This document shows positions 34,939 to 43,196 of a DNA stretch of 64,000 nucleotides, one piece after another (the stretch's first letter is position 1; every line of letters begins with the position of its first letter). The notes below the pieces were generated by a model that saw nothing but the letters and a program-made list of their open reading frames with translations, did not search any database and was not told the origin of the DNA. This DNA is from an uncultured Rickettsiales bacterium (GTDB lineage Bacteria > Pseudomonadota > Alphaproteobacteria > Rs-D84), in NCBI GenBank assembly GCA_900550565.1, contig URSG01000001.1, positions 20,808-84,807 of the forward strand, given 5' to 3'. Position numbers and translations under genes: made by a program.

Positions 34939-35940
34939 ATGTCAAAACTAAGAGTTGCTATAAACGGTTTCGGCCGCATTGGTCGCTTGGTATTGCGCGC
35001 TGCGCTGGAATCAAAGCGGGATGATATTGAATTTGTTGCTGTAAACGATTTGGCCCCGGCCGAACAGAACGCATACCTGTTGCAATATGATTCTGTGCAT
35101 GGGAAATTACCAATGGACGTAAAACTGGACGGCCAGTATATCATCGTCGGCAACCAGAAAATCAAATGTCTGGCGGAAAAAGACCCGACAAAATTGCCTT
35201 GGCGCGAAATGAACGTTGACGTCGTTATGGAATGCACGGGTATCTTTACCGCCGCAGACAAGGCACGCGTTCACCTGGACGCTGGTGCGAAACGCGTTTT
35301 GGTATCCGCCCCATCGGCCGGCGCAGACGCCACAATCGTATATGGCGTGAACCAAGACACATTAAAACCAACCGATATGATTGTTTCAAATGCGTCCTGC
35401 ACAACGAACTGTCTGGCCCCTGTGGCGCGCGTTCTGGACGACACATTTGGCATTATATCGGGCTGGATGACAACTGTGCACGCATACACCGGCGACCAGC
35501 AATTACTGGATAAAAATCACAAGGATTTCCGTCGCGCCCGTGCCGCAAATCTGTCTATGATTCCAACCAGCACCGGTGCCGCCAAGGCGATTGGTCTGGT
35601 TCTGCCACGTTTGGCCGGCAAACTGGACGGTATGGCAATTCGCGTGCCGACCCCAGACGTATCAGTTGTTGAATTGGTTGTAAACCTGGAACGCGCCGCA
35701 ACTGTTGACGCAGTGAACGACGCGATGCGCGCCGCTAAATCTGAAACATTTGGATATAACGAATTGCCGTTGGTTTCCATTGATTTCACACACGACGCAC
35801 ACAGTTCCATCTTTGACGCGGCCCAGACCAAGGTTTTGGGCGACAAACTGGTTCATGTGACCGCCTGGTATGACAACGAATGGGGATTTTCAAATCGTAT
35901 GTGCGACACCGCCGTTGCGATGGGAAAATTGATAAAATAA
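34939..35940 (+). CDS. gap: Glyceraldehyde-3-phosphate dehydrogenase
   Basis: 333 residues. NAD-binding VAINGFGRIGRLVLRA at the start, catalytic Cys in SNASCTTNCLAPV, partner His in the TTVHAYTGDQ block, and phosphate-binding RAANLSMIPTSTGAAKAIG. The ATG at 34939 matches the family N-terminus; a longer in-frame start upstream would cover the promoter and leader. Single-gene unit with its own terminator; central glycolysis or gluconeogenesis. Confidence 0.98.
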   Translation: MSKLRVAINGFGRIGRLVLRAALESKRDDIEFVAVNDLAPAEQNAYLLQYDSVHGKLPMDVKLDGQYIIVGNQKIKCLAEKDPTKLPWREMNVDVVMECTGIFTAADKARVHLDAGAKRVLVSAPSAGADATIVYGVNQDTLKPTDMIVSNASCTTNCLAPVARVLDDTFGIISGWMTTVHAYTGDQQLLDKNHKDFRRARAANLSMIPTSTGAAKAIGLVLPRLAGKLDGMAIRVPTPDVSVVELVVNLERAATVDAVNDAMRAAKSETFGYNELPLVSIDFTHDAHSSIFDAAQTKVLGDKLVHVTAWYDNEWGFSNRMCDTAVAMGKLIK

Positions 35941-35968
35941 AAAACGGGGCCTTGCCCCGTTTGTTATT
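35940..35968 (+). terminator. Terminator of gap
   Basis: Stem AACGGGGC / GCCCCGTT with loop CTT, followed by a T-rich stretch. Confidence 0.85.
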
Positions 35969-36090
35969 TAGAGAGCAGAGTGTAGAGAGCAGAGAGCAAA
36001 TTATTCTTGCAAAAAAATAACAGCCTTATTACAATATGTTGTGTCCTCGATAAAGAATTCGGGATACAAAATCCATTACAGGAGAAAAAA

Positions 36091-36477
36091 ATGAATACTC
36101 ACTTATTGACCCAACGTTACGTATATACCCCTACCACCAACAAGATAAAATACGTTTTATCCAGGAATACCGACAAAGACGCTGGCGTACATATGGATTG
36201 GGATCTGTATGATCGTTTAAACAATAAGAACCCAGAACCCGAATATCGCGGAACGATTGAGGTTCCAGCAAACGCCGAAACGGTGATATACGAATCACCA
36301 GAAGGAGAGCTGTACGAAATTCCAGTTTCTGACCTTATTGAAGCAGATGACGATAATGAAATTGAATACAAATCAAAACAGCGCACCCAATTTAAGTCAC
36401 GCCATCAGACTAACAAGAAACACTTGAATTATAACGTCTTGATGGCCTCAACCCGGAACGCCATTTACCAACGATAG
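36091..36477 (+). CDS. Protein of unknown function
   Basis: 128 residues. N-terminal VLSRNTDKDAGVHMDWDLYD, acidic middle (SDLIEADDDNEIEYKSK) and a basic C-terminus (QFKSRHQTNKKHLNYN). AGGAG ribosome-binding site before the ATG. No family recognised; the rare combination of acidic and basic halves suggests a nucleic-acid or protein binder, but this is a guess. It is followed by a second small gene after 24 bases. Confidence 0.6.
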   Translation: MNTHLLTQRYVYTPTTNKIKYVLSRNTDKDAGVHMDWDLYDRLNNKNPEPEYRGTIEVPANAETVIYESPEGELYEIPVSDLIEADDDNEIEYKSKQRTQFKSRHQTNKKHLNYNVLMASTRNAIYQR

Positions 36478-36501
36478 AACACAATCAAAAGGATAAACAT
36501 C

Positions 36502-36702
36502 ATGTTGAAAAACAAAGTCCTGACTCCGGAAATAATCGCATCGATTGACAACACAATCCGTTTGATGAAAGAATTGCACCTGGATAACGACCAGGATAAA
36601 CGCCACATTGACGGACGAATTGCCGCACTGGAATGGATAAAAACAGGCCAAGGTGGCAAGATTATCGTGAACGTCCCCAAGGATATGCCCGATGCGGAAT
36701 AA
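36502..36702 (+). CDS. Small helical protein of unknown function
   Basis: 66 residues: LKNKVLTPEIIASIDNTIRL then DKRHIDGRIAALEWIKTGQ. Helical and balanced in charge. Probably in one operon with the preceding gene, ended by the terminator just after. No family recognised. Confidence 0.6.
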   Translation: MLKNKVLTPEIIASIDNTIRLMKELHLDNDQDKRHIDGRIAALEWIKTGQGGKIIVNVPKDMPDAE

Positions 36703-36705
36703 AAA

Positions 36706-36733
36706 AACAAACGCCCACACGGGCGTTTTTTTA
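36706..36733 (+). terminator. Rho-independent terminator
   Basis: Stem AAACGCCC / GGGCGTTT with loop ACAC, then T run, after the small helical protein gene. Confidence 0.85.
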
Positions 36734-36830
36734 TACACAAAAATCAAAAAAACACCGCCGAAACGGCGATAAATTCTGGCGGGACCACGGGGTTGTAAAT
36801 TTCCACCGCTGGGCGCGGCGGGCCCCTTTC

Positions 36831-36914
36831 GGCGCGTAAGACGCGAACGGCGCACATGTGTGCGTGCTTGTTCTTGCCAACTCTGCACACGAACCCTCTG
36901 CTCGGGTTCTCGCC
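36831..36914 (-). repeat. Structured repeat element, copy 1
   Basis: Read on the minus strand: hairpin GAACCC...GGGTTC, then the block AGTTGGCAAGAACAAGC, then hairpin CGCAC/GTGCG, then GCGCCGTTCGCGTCTTACG. The same order occurs in the opposite orientation at 38185-38263, with different bases in both hairpin stems but preserved pairing. A terminator follows at 36937-36966 on the plus strand. No gene is recognised in 36740-37050 apart from this element. Confidence 0.6.
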
Positions 36915-36936
36915 CAGAATACTTCCGGGTTAAATA

Positions 36937-36966
36937 AAAAACACATCGTTTCCGATGTGTTTTTTA
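36937..36966. terminator. Terminator-like hairpin
   Basis: Stem AAAACACATC / GATGTGTTTT with loop GTTTCC and T run. Nearly the same stem recurs after tRNA-Asp at 37141-37171. Confidence 0.75.
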
Positions 36967-37056
36967 CATCAGATTTAACCAGCCAAATAAAATTTTAATT
37001 TTATAAAAAAAAGACTTGCGTTTAGAATCCGAACAGTATAATATATGCCTTGCTCT

Positions 37057-37133
37057 GGGGTTGTAGCTCAGCTGGTTAGAGCGTCTGCCTGTCACGCAGA
37101 AGGTCGAGGGTTCGAGCCCCTTCAATCCCGCCA
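37057..37133 (+). tRNA. tRNA-Asp (GTC)
   Basis: Cloverleaf with 7-bp acceptor stem, anticodon loop CTGTCAC (GTC), T loop TTCGAGC and encoded GCCA end. A TATAAT box lies 15 bases upstream of the 5' end. Confidence 0.97.
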
Positions 37134-37140
37134 GATAAAT

Positions 37141-37171
37141 AAAAAACACATCAGAAATGATGTGTTTTTTT
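37141..37171 (+). terminator. Terminator of tRNA-Asp
   Basis: Stem AAACACATC / GATGTGTTT, loop AGAAAT, then T run. Confidence 0.85.
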
Positions 37172-37293
37172 ATTTGGCCTGTTCGGGCATTTAATTGCCC
37201 TGTTGGGAATAAAAACATCTTGTCCGGCATTGCATTTATGTAAAATAATGGTATGGTAATAATCGTTTAAAACAAATCAAGGGAGAAAACATT

Positions 37294-37758
37294 ATGACAT
37301 TCAAAGCATTTACACTGGGCGTGTCATTGCTGGCACTGGCGGCATGTGGCGACAACGGTCAAAATCCGGAAAACCTACGTGGGGCGGCCTTTATCGCCAA
37401 CGGCGACGGCACAAATATCACATTGTCATTTGACGAAAATGAAATGCGTTTCTATGGCCAGGTTGTAAATCTGTATAACGGTTCATACCGCGCATCGGGC
37501 GACCGTATAAAGTTTGACCAGGACGCAACGACACTGATGATGGGCCCAGCCGACGCAATGGACGCTGAACGCAACTATTTCCAGTTCTTGACCCAGGTTG
37601 AAAAGTATAACCTGAAAGACGGCACATTGGTATTGACCGCAAACGACGGCAAAACAATGACATTCAAACAGGTTTATGCCGACGCTGTGCCAAACGACAC
37701 GGTTGTCACAGAAGAAACCGAAACAGTTGTTGTTGACGCACCGGTGGCAACCAAATAA
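37294..37758 (+). CDS. Lipoprotein with META-like domain
   Basis: 154 residues. Signal TFKAFTLGVSLLALAAC with lipobox. The mature part follows the META/HslJ pattern: an LSFDENEMRFYGQ strand, NGSYRASGDRIKF, TTLMMGPADAMDAE in the place of the usual TxMAC, FLTQVEKYNLKDGTLVLTAN and GKTMTFKQV. The C-terminal 25 residues are a Thr/Val-rich tail. META proteins are envelope stress-related; the role here is unproven. GGGAGAA ribosome-binding site. Confidence 0.7.
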   Translation: MTFKAFTLGVSLLALAACGDNGQNPENLRGAAFIANGDGTNITLSFDENEMRFYGQVVNLYNGSYRASGDRIKFDQDATTLMMGPADAMDAERNYFQFLTQVEKYNLKDGTLVLTANDGKTMTFKQVYADAVPNDTVVTEETETVVVDAPVATK

Positions 37759-37768
37759 AAAACAACGC

Positions 37769-37808
37769 AAAAATCCCCAGGACGCAATGATTGCGTCCTG
37801 GTTTTTAT
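37769..37808 (+). terminator. Terminator after the META-like lipoprotein gene
   Basis: Long perfect stem CCAGGACGCAAT / ATTGCGTCCTGG with loop G-rich-free and minimal, then a T run. Extra-long for a terminator, so it may also serve as an RNA-stabilising end. Confidence 0.8.
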
Positions 37809-37867
37809 TTCCGCTTGACAATGTGCAATTTGCCAGTTATAATTTGCCAGCAATTTTTACCAGTTTT

Positions 37868-37942
37868 GGCCCCATCGTCTAATGGTTAGGACACCGCCCT
37901 TTCAAGGCGAGAATCCCGGTTCGAATCCGAGTGGGGCTGCCA
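37868..37942 (+). tRNA. tRNA-Glu (TTC)
   Basis: Cloverleaf with anticodon loop CTTTCAA (TTC), T loop TTCGAAT and encoded GCCA. One mismatch is present in the T stem (C50-A64) and a G-T pair closes the acceptor stem, so it is slightly atypical but likely functional. A terminator with stem ATGACCC/GGGTCAT follows. Confidence 0.92.
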
Positions 37943-37950
37943 AAATAATA

Positions 37951-37978
37951 AATGACCCAAACGGGTCATTTTTTATTT
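37951..37978 (+). terminator. Terminator of tRNA-Glu
   Basis: Stem AATGACCC / GGGTCATT, loop AAAC, then T run. The same hairpin recurs at 38305-38332 behind the third copy of the tRNA 3' end. Confidence 0.85.
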
Positions 37979-38037
37979 TGCCCCAAGTCCCACGAAGGAT
38001 CCGCCAGAGTGCCAACGGCACGCATGGCGAATACGCA

Positions 38038-38113
38038 GATAAACAATTAGCAAACCCGCAAAAACGGATATGTTATATTAGAGTTTTTGCATGGCGTTTG
38101 ATTATTGTTTATC
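38038..38113. repeat. Long imperfect foldback (hairpin) element
   Basis: Arms GATAAACAAT / ATTGTTTATC, CAAAC / GTTTG and GCAAAAAC / GTTTTTGC pair in register around a 17-base loop holding TATATT. The hairpin covers 76 bases and lies between the first and second copies of the tRNA-Glu tail. No coding frame. Confidence 0.55.
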
Positions 38114-38121
38114 AAGGTGGC

Positions 38122-38135
38122 GAGTGGGGCTGCCA
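38122..38135 (+). repeat. tRNA-Glu 3'-end copy 2
   Basis: GAGTGGGGCTGCCA, identical to the last 14 bases of tRNA-Glu, followed by a terminator hairpin (GACCACC/GGTGGTC) of a different sequence from that behind the tRNA. Confidence 0.6.
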
Positions 38136-38184
38136 AAATAAAATGACCACCATTTGGTGGTCTTTTTATTTTGTGAAGCACCCG

Positions 38185-38263
38185 GATGAGAACCGCAGGT
38201 TCGACACGATAGTTGGCAAGAACAAGCGCAACGCTTTGCGCGCCGTTCGCGCCTTACGTGTGG
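38185..38263 (+). repeat. Structured repeat element, copy 2
   Basis: Hairpin GAACC-GCA-GGTTC, block AGTTGGCAAGAACAAGC, hairpin GCGCAA...TTGCGC, block GCGCCGTTCGCGCCTTACG. It matches copy 1 (36831-36914) in inverted orientation. Stem bases differ between copies while pairing is kept. Confidence 0.6.
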
Positions 38264-38282
38264 TGAGTGCAACGAACAATCC

Positions 38283-38334
38283 GAGTGGGGCTGCCAAAAT
38301 AATAAATGACCCGAACGGGTCATTTTTTATTTTG
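38283..38334 (+). repeat. tRNA-Glu 3'-end copy 3 with terminator
   Basis: GAGTGGGGCTGCCA followed by the same terminator as behind tRNA-Glu (one base changed in the loop). With the preceding ATCC, about 55 bases match the region 37925-37980. Confidence 0.65.
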
Positions 38335-38345
38335 GATTGCTTAAA

Positions 38346-40118
38346 TTATATCAATCCTTCTTGATGCATCAATTCGGTGATGTATGTACCCCGGACACGT
38401 TTCAGACCGGCAGAACCGAGCATTTTCATAAACCACGGCATTTCTATGTCCGCCAGTTTCTTTTTATCGTTCAGGTAATACACACTGCGCATCAGGACGC
38501 GCACGTCAAAGCACGAACCGAATACTTCGGGCACGCCACGATCAACATTTAACAGGGTATATACTGCCTGCATTGCGGTACGAACCGAATATTCGGTTGT
38601 GAACACCGTATCGCGTTCTGTTTCGGCATAGTTTCCGATAAATGCGAAATTGACCGCCCCATTTGGCACAACCAGTGGCCGGTCGCCCAATGCACGTGGC
38701 ATAAAGTATGTTGAAATAAACGGCATATGGCACGGGATTGTATGCGACGCGTTTTGCGCAATGTCGTCAATTTCGGCCATTGGGACGCCAATGTGATACA
38801 GCCATTCGGCGCACAGTTCCGCACCTGTGCAATCGGCGATTTTCTTTTTCACATAGTTTCCCGGTTTATCCGACAGCAATCCATACGTCCACACCACGAT
38901 TTCGTTTTTCTTTTGCGCGCGAAAATGCGGCTGGCGCGAGATAGAAAATCCATACAGCCAGTTTGAATCGCGAATTGTGACCGGGCCGCTGGACACGATA
39001 GAACCGCTGTATGGGTCTTTTTTACAAATGCGTTTGATGTATGGCACAACGCGATCGTTGGTCAATGTGATTGTTGCCGACATAACCCAGTTTGCCACCG
39101 GTATGTTTTCACAGAACTTGTCCGGTCGCCCGAATTCAACATTTTGTGCCGCAATATTTTTCCACAAATCCCAACTGGGGCCAACACCGACGGGCTTTGG
39201 CGCGGGGGTATTGTTGTCGCCGTATGTGCTGTTTTCGGTAATAGAACCATTGGTAATAAACACCAAATCATCTGGCGACAGGTTGATTGTTTTCTTGCGA
39301 CCGGCGTGCATCATTTCAATAGATTTGGCAACCTTGTGCGTGGCACCAGAATCAATCACAACATTTGTCACACGTGTGTCATAGTGGAACACAACCCCGC
39401 GCGCCGTCAGCCAGCGCACCAGTGGCGTTATCAATGATTCATATTGATTATATTTTGTAAATTTCAGTGCGGACATATCGGCCAAACTGCCCACATGGTG
39501 GATAAAGCGCAATATGTAACGACGCATTTCCATCGCACTGGACCAGCGTTCAAACGCAAACATCGTTGCCCAATACATCCAGAAATTTGACGCAAAGAAT
39601 TCTTCGCTGAACACCTGGTCAATTTGGACGTCTTGCAATTTATCTTCGGGCGTCATGGCCAGGTCAACCAATTCACGAATTGCGCGCGGCGTCAGGGTCA
39701 ATTTGCCATCGGTCGGAATTTGTTTGCCGCGATTTTCAATTATGCGCGTGTGTGAAAAACTGGGGTCGTCTTTGTTCAGCCAATAAAATTCATCCAACAC
39801 CGATACATTTTCATCTTCCAGTGATGGGATTGAACGGAACAAATCCCACAGGGTTTCAAAATGCGCCTCCATTTCACGACCACCACGAATGATATAACCC
39901 AATTTTGGATTTTTTATACCGTCCATACTGCCGCCTGGGACGGACAGTTCTTCAAAAATCTGAATCTTTTTGCCAGACATTTTTGCGTCGCGAATCATAA
40001 ACACCGCGGCCGCCAACCCGGCCAGTCCGCCACCAACAATATATGCCGATTTTTTATCTGCGCCGGCTGGTTTGCGCGCGTCGGCAAATGCCTCGTAATT
40101 GCCACTGCTGTGATACAT
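38346..40118 (-). CDS. ohyA: Oleate hydratase (myosin-cross-reactive antigen family)
   Basis: 590 residues. FAD enzyme that adds water to the cis-9 double bond of unsaturated fatty acids, giving 10-hydroxy acids. FAD-binding YIVGGGLAGLAAAVF, the catalytic-loop GGREMEAHFETLWDLF with the essential Glu, and PAPKPVGVGPSWDLWKNIA and TTEYSVRTAMQAVY blocks are typical and intact. AGGAG ribosome-binding site. Common in gut bacteria, where it detoxifies host or dietary fatty acids; less common in alphaproteobacteria. Confidence 0.95.
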   Translation of the reverse strand: MYHSSGNYEAFADARKPAGADKKSAYIVGGGLAGLAAAVFMIRDAKMSGKKIQIFEELSVPGGSMDGIKNPKLGYIIRGGREMEAHFETLWDLFRSIPSLEDENVSVLDEFYWLNKDDPSFSHTRIIENRGKQIPTDGKLTLTPRAIRELVDLAMTPEDKLQDVQIDQVFSEEFFASNFWMYWATMFAFERWSSAMEMRRYILRFIHHVGSLADMSALKFTKYNQYESLITPLVRWLTARGVVFHYDTRVTNVVIDSGATHKVAKSIEMMHAGRKKTINLSPDDLVFITNGSITENSTYGDNNTPAPKPVGVGPSWDLWKNIAAQNVEFGRPDKFCENIPVANWVMSATITLTNDRVVPYIKRICKKDPYSGSIVSSGPVTIRDSNWLYGFSISRQPHFRAQKKNEIVVWTYGLLSDKPGNYVKKKIADCTGAELCAEWLYHIGVPMAEIDDIAQNASHTIPCHMPFISTYFMPRALGDRPLVVPNGAVNFAFIGNYAETERDTVFTTEYSVRTAMQAVYTLLNVDRGVPEVFGSCFDVRVLMRSVYYLNDKKKLADIEMPWFMKMLGSAGLKRVRGTYITELMHQEGLI

Positions 40119-40206
40119 AGTATTTCTCCTTTGCTGTATGTGTGGTTATTTTACGACATATGCCACGCGTACAACACAGGACAGAATACCGCACCATGAC
40201 AAATAT

Positions 40207-40235
40207 TTGACTATTTGTTGCGCGCTGGGTATAAT
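40207..40235 (+). promoter_or_regulatory. Promoter of LptM-like gene, leaderless type
   Basis: TTGACT, exactly 17 bases, perfect TATAAT, then 7 bases to the ATG with no ribosome-binding site. The clearest example of the leaderless class in this window. Confidence 0.75.
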
Positions 40236-40242
40236 ACCAGTT

Positions 40243-40362
40243 ATGAAAAAGGTGTTTATTGGATTTTTATTGATTGCGACAATGGCGGTCGCCGCATGTG
40301 GCGTAAAATCAGACTTGGAAAAACCTGACCCGTCATACCCACGCAATTATCCAGTATATTAA
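40243..40362 (+). CDS. LptM/YifL-like small lipoprotein
   Basis: 39 residues: KKVFIGFLLIATMAVAAC, then GVKSDLEKPDPSYPRNYPVY. The CGxKxxLxxP start of the mature chain is the LptM (YifL) pattern. LptM assists oxidative maturation of the LPS transporter LptD in the outer membrane. In many genomes it precedes lysA; here a tRNA-Leu follows instead. Confidence 0.75.
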   Translation: MKKVFIGFLLIATMAVAACGVKSDLEKPDPSYPRNYPVY

Positions 40363-40375
40363 AAATCAAAAAAAT

Positions 40376-40460
40376 GCGGGCGTGGCGAAACTGGTAGACG
40401 CGCTGGATTTAGGTTCCTGTGGGGCAACCCGTAAGAGTTCAAATCTCTTCGCCCGCACCA
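40376..40460 (+). tRNA. tRNA-Leu (TAG)
   Basis: Class II tRNA with long variable arm (GGGGCAACCC-type), anticodon loop TTTAGGT (TAG), perfect 7-bp acceptor stem GCGGGCG/CGCCCGC and encoded ACCA. One T-T mismatch lies in the anticodon stem. Confidence 0.93.
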
Positions 40461-40515
40461 AAAATAAATATGCCCGTGGCGACTACGACGCAACGCGTCG
40501 TGCGGTTGCGCGACA

Positions 40516-40598
40516 GCCGCAACCAAACTGGTAGACGCGCTGGATTTAGGGGCCTGTCTGGGCAACCCGTAAGAGTTCAAATCTCTTTACCTGCACCA
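40516..40598 (+). pseudogene. Degenerate second copy of tRNA-Leu
   Basis: From 40525 to the CCA at 40596-40598 it follows tRNA-Leu closely (D-loop AACTGGTAGACGCGCTGG, anticodon TAG, variable arm, T arm), but the 5' acceptor strand is replaced by an unrelated GC-rich hairpin sequence and cannot pair with the 3' side TACCTGC. The anticodon stem is also damaged. It is unlikely to be a functional tRNA. Confidence 0.75.
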
Positions 40599-40671
40599 AA
40601 AATAAAAAAGACTTGCTTTCTGGTAATTTTTGGCATAAAATCGGCATCAGAATAATAAAAAGGTAATAAAC

Positions 40672-40851
40672 ATGGCATCTAAAAAAGGCAGCAAAGAAGT
40701 TGTAAAGCTGGAAAACAAGGAAACCGGCTATTTCTATACAACGACAAAAAATACAAAGTCTGAAAATACGGCTGGCAAAATGAAGTTTCGTAAATATGAC
40801 CCAAAATTGCGCAAGCACGTGGTTATGACTGAAAATAAAATGCCTCACTAA
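40672..40851 (+). CDS. rpmG: 50S ribosomal protein L33
   Basis: 59 residues: ASKKGSKEVVKLENKETGYF, then YTTTKNTKSENTAGKMKFRK and YDPKLRKHVVMTENKM. This is bL33 of the cysteine-free (zinc-independent) type. AAAGG ribosome-binding site 9 bases before the ATG. A terminator follows. Confidence 0.95.
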   Translation: MASKKGSKEVVKLENKETGYFYTTTKNTKSENTAGKMKFRKYDPKLRKHVVMTENKMPH

Positions 40852-40854
40852 TCA

Positions 40855-40880
40855 AATCACCCCGATTGGGGTGTTTTTTT
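40855..40880 (+). terminator. Terminator of rpmG
   Basis: Stem TCACCCC / GGGGTG with loop GATT, then eight T. Confidence 0.85.
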
Positions 40881-40964
40881 TGCGCGAAATGAATAATGTG
40901 TCCGCCAATGGCGCACCAAACCCTATCACTAAATCACTTTAAAAAATGCCCCAGTGGGGCATTT

Positions 40965-43196
40965 TTACTTTGTAAATTTACCGGTTCGTGGAAATCCCAA
41001 CGGCACAGTCCGCCCCTGGGACGCGCGCTTGCCACGCCACGGTACCCAATCGTCCAGTTTTGTTGTTCCGCGTCCCGTTGTCCAACCAAAACCGTCCGCC
41101 GCATTAAAGAACATAACGTCCAGCACATACGTTCTGTCGGCGTTGTATTTCTGTAAAATTACGCCCTTGCCCCGGGTCATTTCAGGGATTTCATCGGCCC
41201 CAAATATCAACAGTTTGTCATTAGACCCAGACATCGCAATCGTATCGCCTGTGACCGGAACGCACATAATCGCCGGATTGGCCGCGTCGGTATTCATAAC
41301 CTGTTTGCCGTTTTTCGTCTGGGCCAGGCAATTTTCGCCGGAAACAATAAACCCTGTGCCGTGCCGTCCGACCAACAAATATTTGGCCCCAGTATTCAGC
41401 ACGAACGCACGCACGATATTTTCGTCCGCCCCAATATCCGCCATTAAACGAACAGATTCCCCGAATCCACGCGCCGACGGCAATTCGTTCGCCGCCAATG
41501 TGAACATTTTGCCCCCAGACGTGAACAGATTGATTTTATCCGTGGACATCGCGTGAAACGCGAATTGCAGTTCATCACCTTCTTTGAATTTCAAATCCAG
41601 ACTGTTCAAATCCAGCGTTCCCTTGGCCGCGCGAATCCAACCCATCGCAGACAAGATTATGGTCAACGGTTCTTTTTCAATAAATTCGTCAGTATTTACA
41701 ACGAGTTCTTCGGTCTGTTCCGCCCACGTTGTGCGACGACGCCCCAGCGCAGTCTTTTTATCATAACGTTTTTTAATGTCGGCAAACCAGGCCTTTAACT
41801 GGTCACGCTGCATCTGGTCAGACGCCAGCAATTCCTGCAACTGTTTCTGTTCCGCCAACAACGCCGCATCTTCGCGACGGATTTCCATTTCTTCTAATTT
41901 ACGCAAACTGCGCAGGCGTGTGTTCAAAATCGCTTCTACCTGAACCTCGGTCAACTGGAATTCAGATACCAGAACAGATTTCGCGTCATCTTCGGTTCTG
42001 ATGATTTCAATCACCCTGTCCAGATTCAGATACACAACCAACAAACCGCCCAGAATTTCCAACCGGCGTTCAATATTCCCCAAACGCCAATTCGTCCGAC
42101 GAACCAGGACGTTTTTCTGGTGCGCGATAAATTCACGCAATACGTCGCCAATTCCCATCACGCGCGGCGCGCCATTTGAATCAATGACGTTAAAGTTCAT
42201 ATTAAACCGATATTCCAAATCGGTCATCGCGAACAGGTGCGCCATCATCTTGTCCAATGGGACATTGCGACTTTTTGGGGTAATTACAATACGAACGTCA
42301 GTTGTTGATTCATCAACAATATCGTCAACCAGTGGCAATTTGCGCGCATCAATCAGGCCGGCGATTTGTTCCACCAGTTTTGATTTCAGCAATCCATACG
42401 GGATTTCAGTGATAACCACCTGTTCTGCGCCACGGTCCAATTTTTCAATTTCCCAGCGCGCACGAATACGAAACGCCCCACGGCCAGTTTCATAGTTTTT
42501 AACAATCGTATCAAAATTATCAATCAATATGCCGCCCGTCGGGAAATCAGGCCCAATCATCTTCTTCATAATCTGGGCCGTTGTCGCGTCCGGTTTATCC
42601 ACCACCAGGGTCAAGGCATCACAAACCTCGGCCACGTTGTGCGTCGGAATATTTGTCGCCATACCAACCGCGATACCCATACCGCCATTGGCCAGCAAAT
42701 TTGGGAACGCCCCTGGCATAACCACAGGCTCGGTCGTTGTGCCGTCAAAATTCGGCATCATATCAACACTGTTTTCGTCAATGCCGTCCATAATCAGCAT
42801 TGCCGCATCGGTCATCTTGGATTCAGTATAACGATACGCCGCCTGGGGGTCACCGTCAATATTACCAAAGTTTCCCTGGCCATCAATCAGCGGATACCGA
42901 ACCGAAAAATCCTGGGCCAGACGCACCATCGCATCATAAACAGAACTGTCCCCATGGGGGTGATAGTGACCCAAAACGTCGCCGACCACCGTCGCGCATT
43001 TGCGGAACGCCGCCGCCGGCGACAGTTTCTGGCGCAACATAGAATACAAAATACGGCGATGTACAGGCTTTAACCCATCACGAACATCTGGCAATGCGCG
43101 CGATACAATCGTGCTGACCGCGTATGACAGATACCGCTGTGACAGGGCATCAGACAGTTGTTGTGATTCAATATTTTCAATAATTTCCTTGCTCAT
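40965..43196 (-). CDS. parC: DNA topoisomerase IV subunit A
   Basis: 743 residues. Decatenates daughter chromosomes together with ParE. Breakage-reunion domain opens [21 protein letters not shown]; the catalytic Tyr lies in [10 protein letters not shown]; quinolone region [17 protein letters not shown] keeps the Ser typical of susceptible enzymes. C-terminal beta-pinwheel follows after ~500. The short pinwheel, lacking a clear GyrA box (QRRGGKG), and the GHYHPHGD motif favour ParC over GyrA. Confidence 0.92.
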   Translation of the reverse strand: MSKEIIENIESQQLSDALSQRYLSYAVSTIVSRALPDVRDGLKPVHRRILYSMLRQKLSPAAAFRKCATVVGDVLGHYHPHGDSSVYDAMVRLAQDFSVRYPLIDGQGNFGNIDGDPQAAYRYTESKMTDAAMLIMDGIDENSVDMMPNFDGTTTEPVVMPGAFPNLLANGGMGIAVGMATNIPTHNVAEVCDALTLVVDKPDATTAQIMKKMIGPDFPTGGILIDNFDTIVKNYETGRGAFRIRARWEIEKLDRGAEQVVITEIPYGLLKSKLVEQIAGLIDARKLPLVDDIVDESTTDVRIVITPKSRNVPLDKMMAHLFAMTDLEYRFNMNFNVIDSNGAPRVMGIGDVLREFIAHQKNVLVRRTNWRLGNIERRLEILGGLLVVYLNLDRVIEIIRTEDDAKSVLVSEFQLTEVQVEAILNTRLRSLRKLEEMEIRREDAALLAEQKQLQELLASDQMQRDQLKAWFADIKKRYDKKTALGRRRTTWAEQTEELVVNTDEFIEKEPLTIILSAMGWIRAAKGTLDLNSLDLKFKEGDELQFAFHAMSTDKINLFTSGGKMFTLAANELPSARGFGESVRLMADIGADENIVRAFVLNTGAKYLLVGRHGTGFIVSGENCLAQTKNGKQVMNTDAANPAIMCVPVTGDTIAMSGSNDKLLIFGADEIPEMTRGKGVILQKYNADRTYVLDVMFFNAADGFGWTTGRGTTKLDDWVPWRGKRASQGRTVPLGFPRTGKFTK

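Noticed and set aside
36731..36946. Minus-strand 71-residue ORF over the structured repeat
   Set aside because: Composition (Cys, Arg, Thr rich) and overlap with hairpin repeats show it is a chance reading of the repeat; no ribosome-binding site.
38102..38323. Minus-strand 73-residue ORF across tRNA-Glu tail copies
   Set aside because: It is the antisense of repeats and tRNA tails; no start signal.
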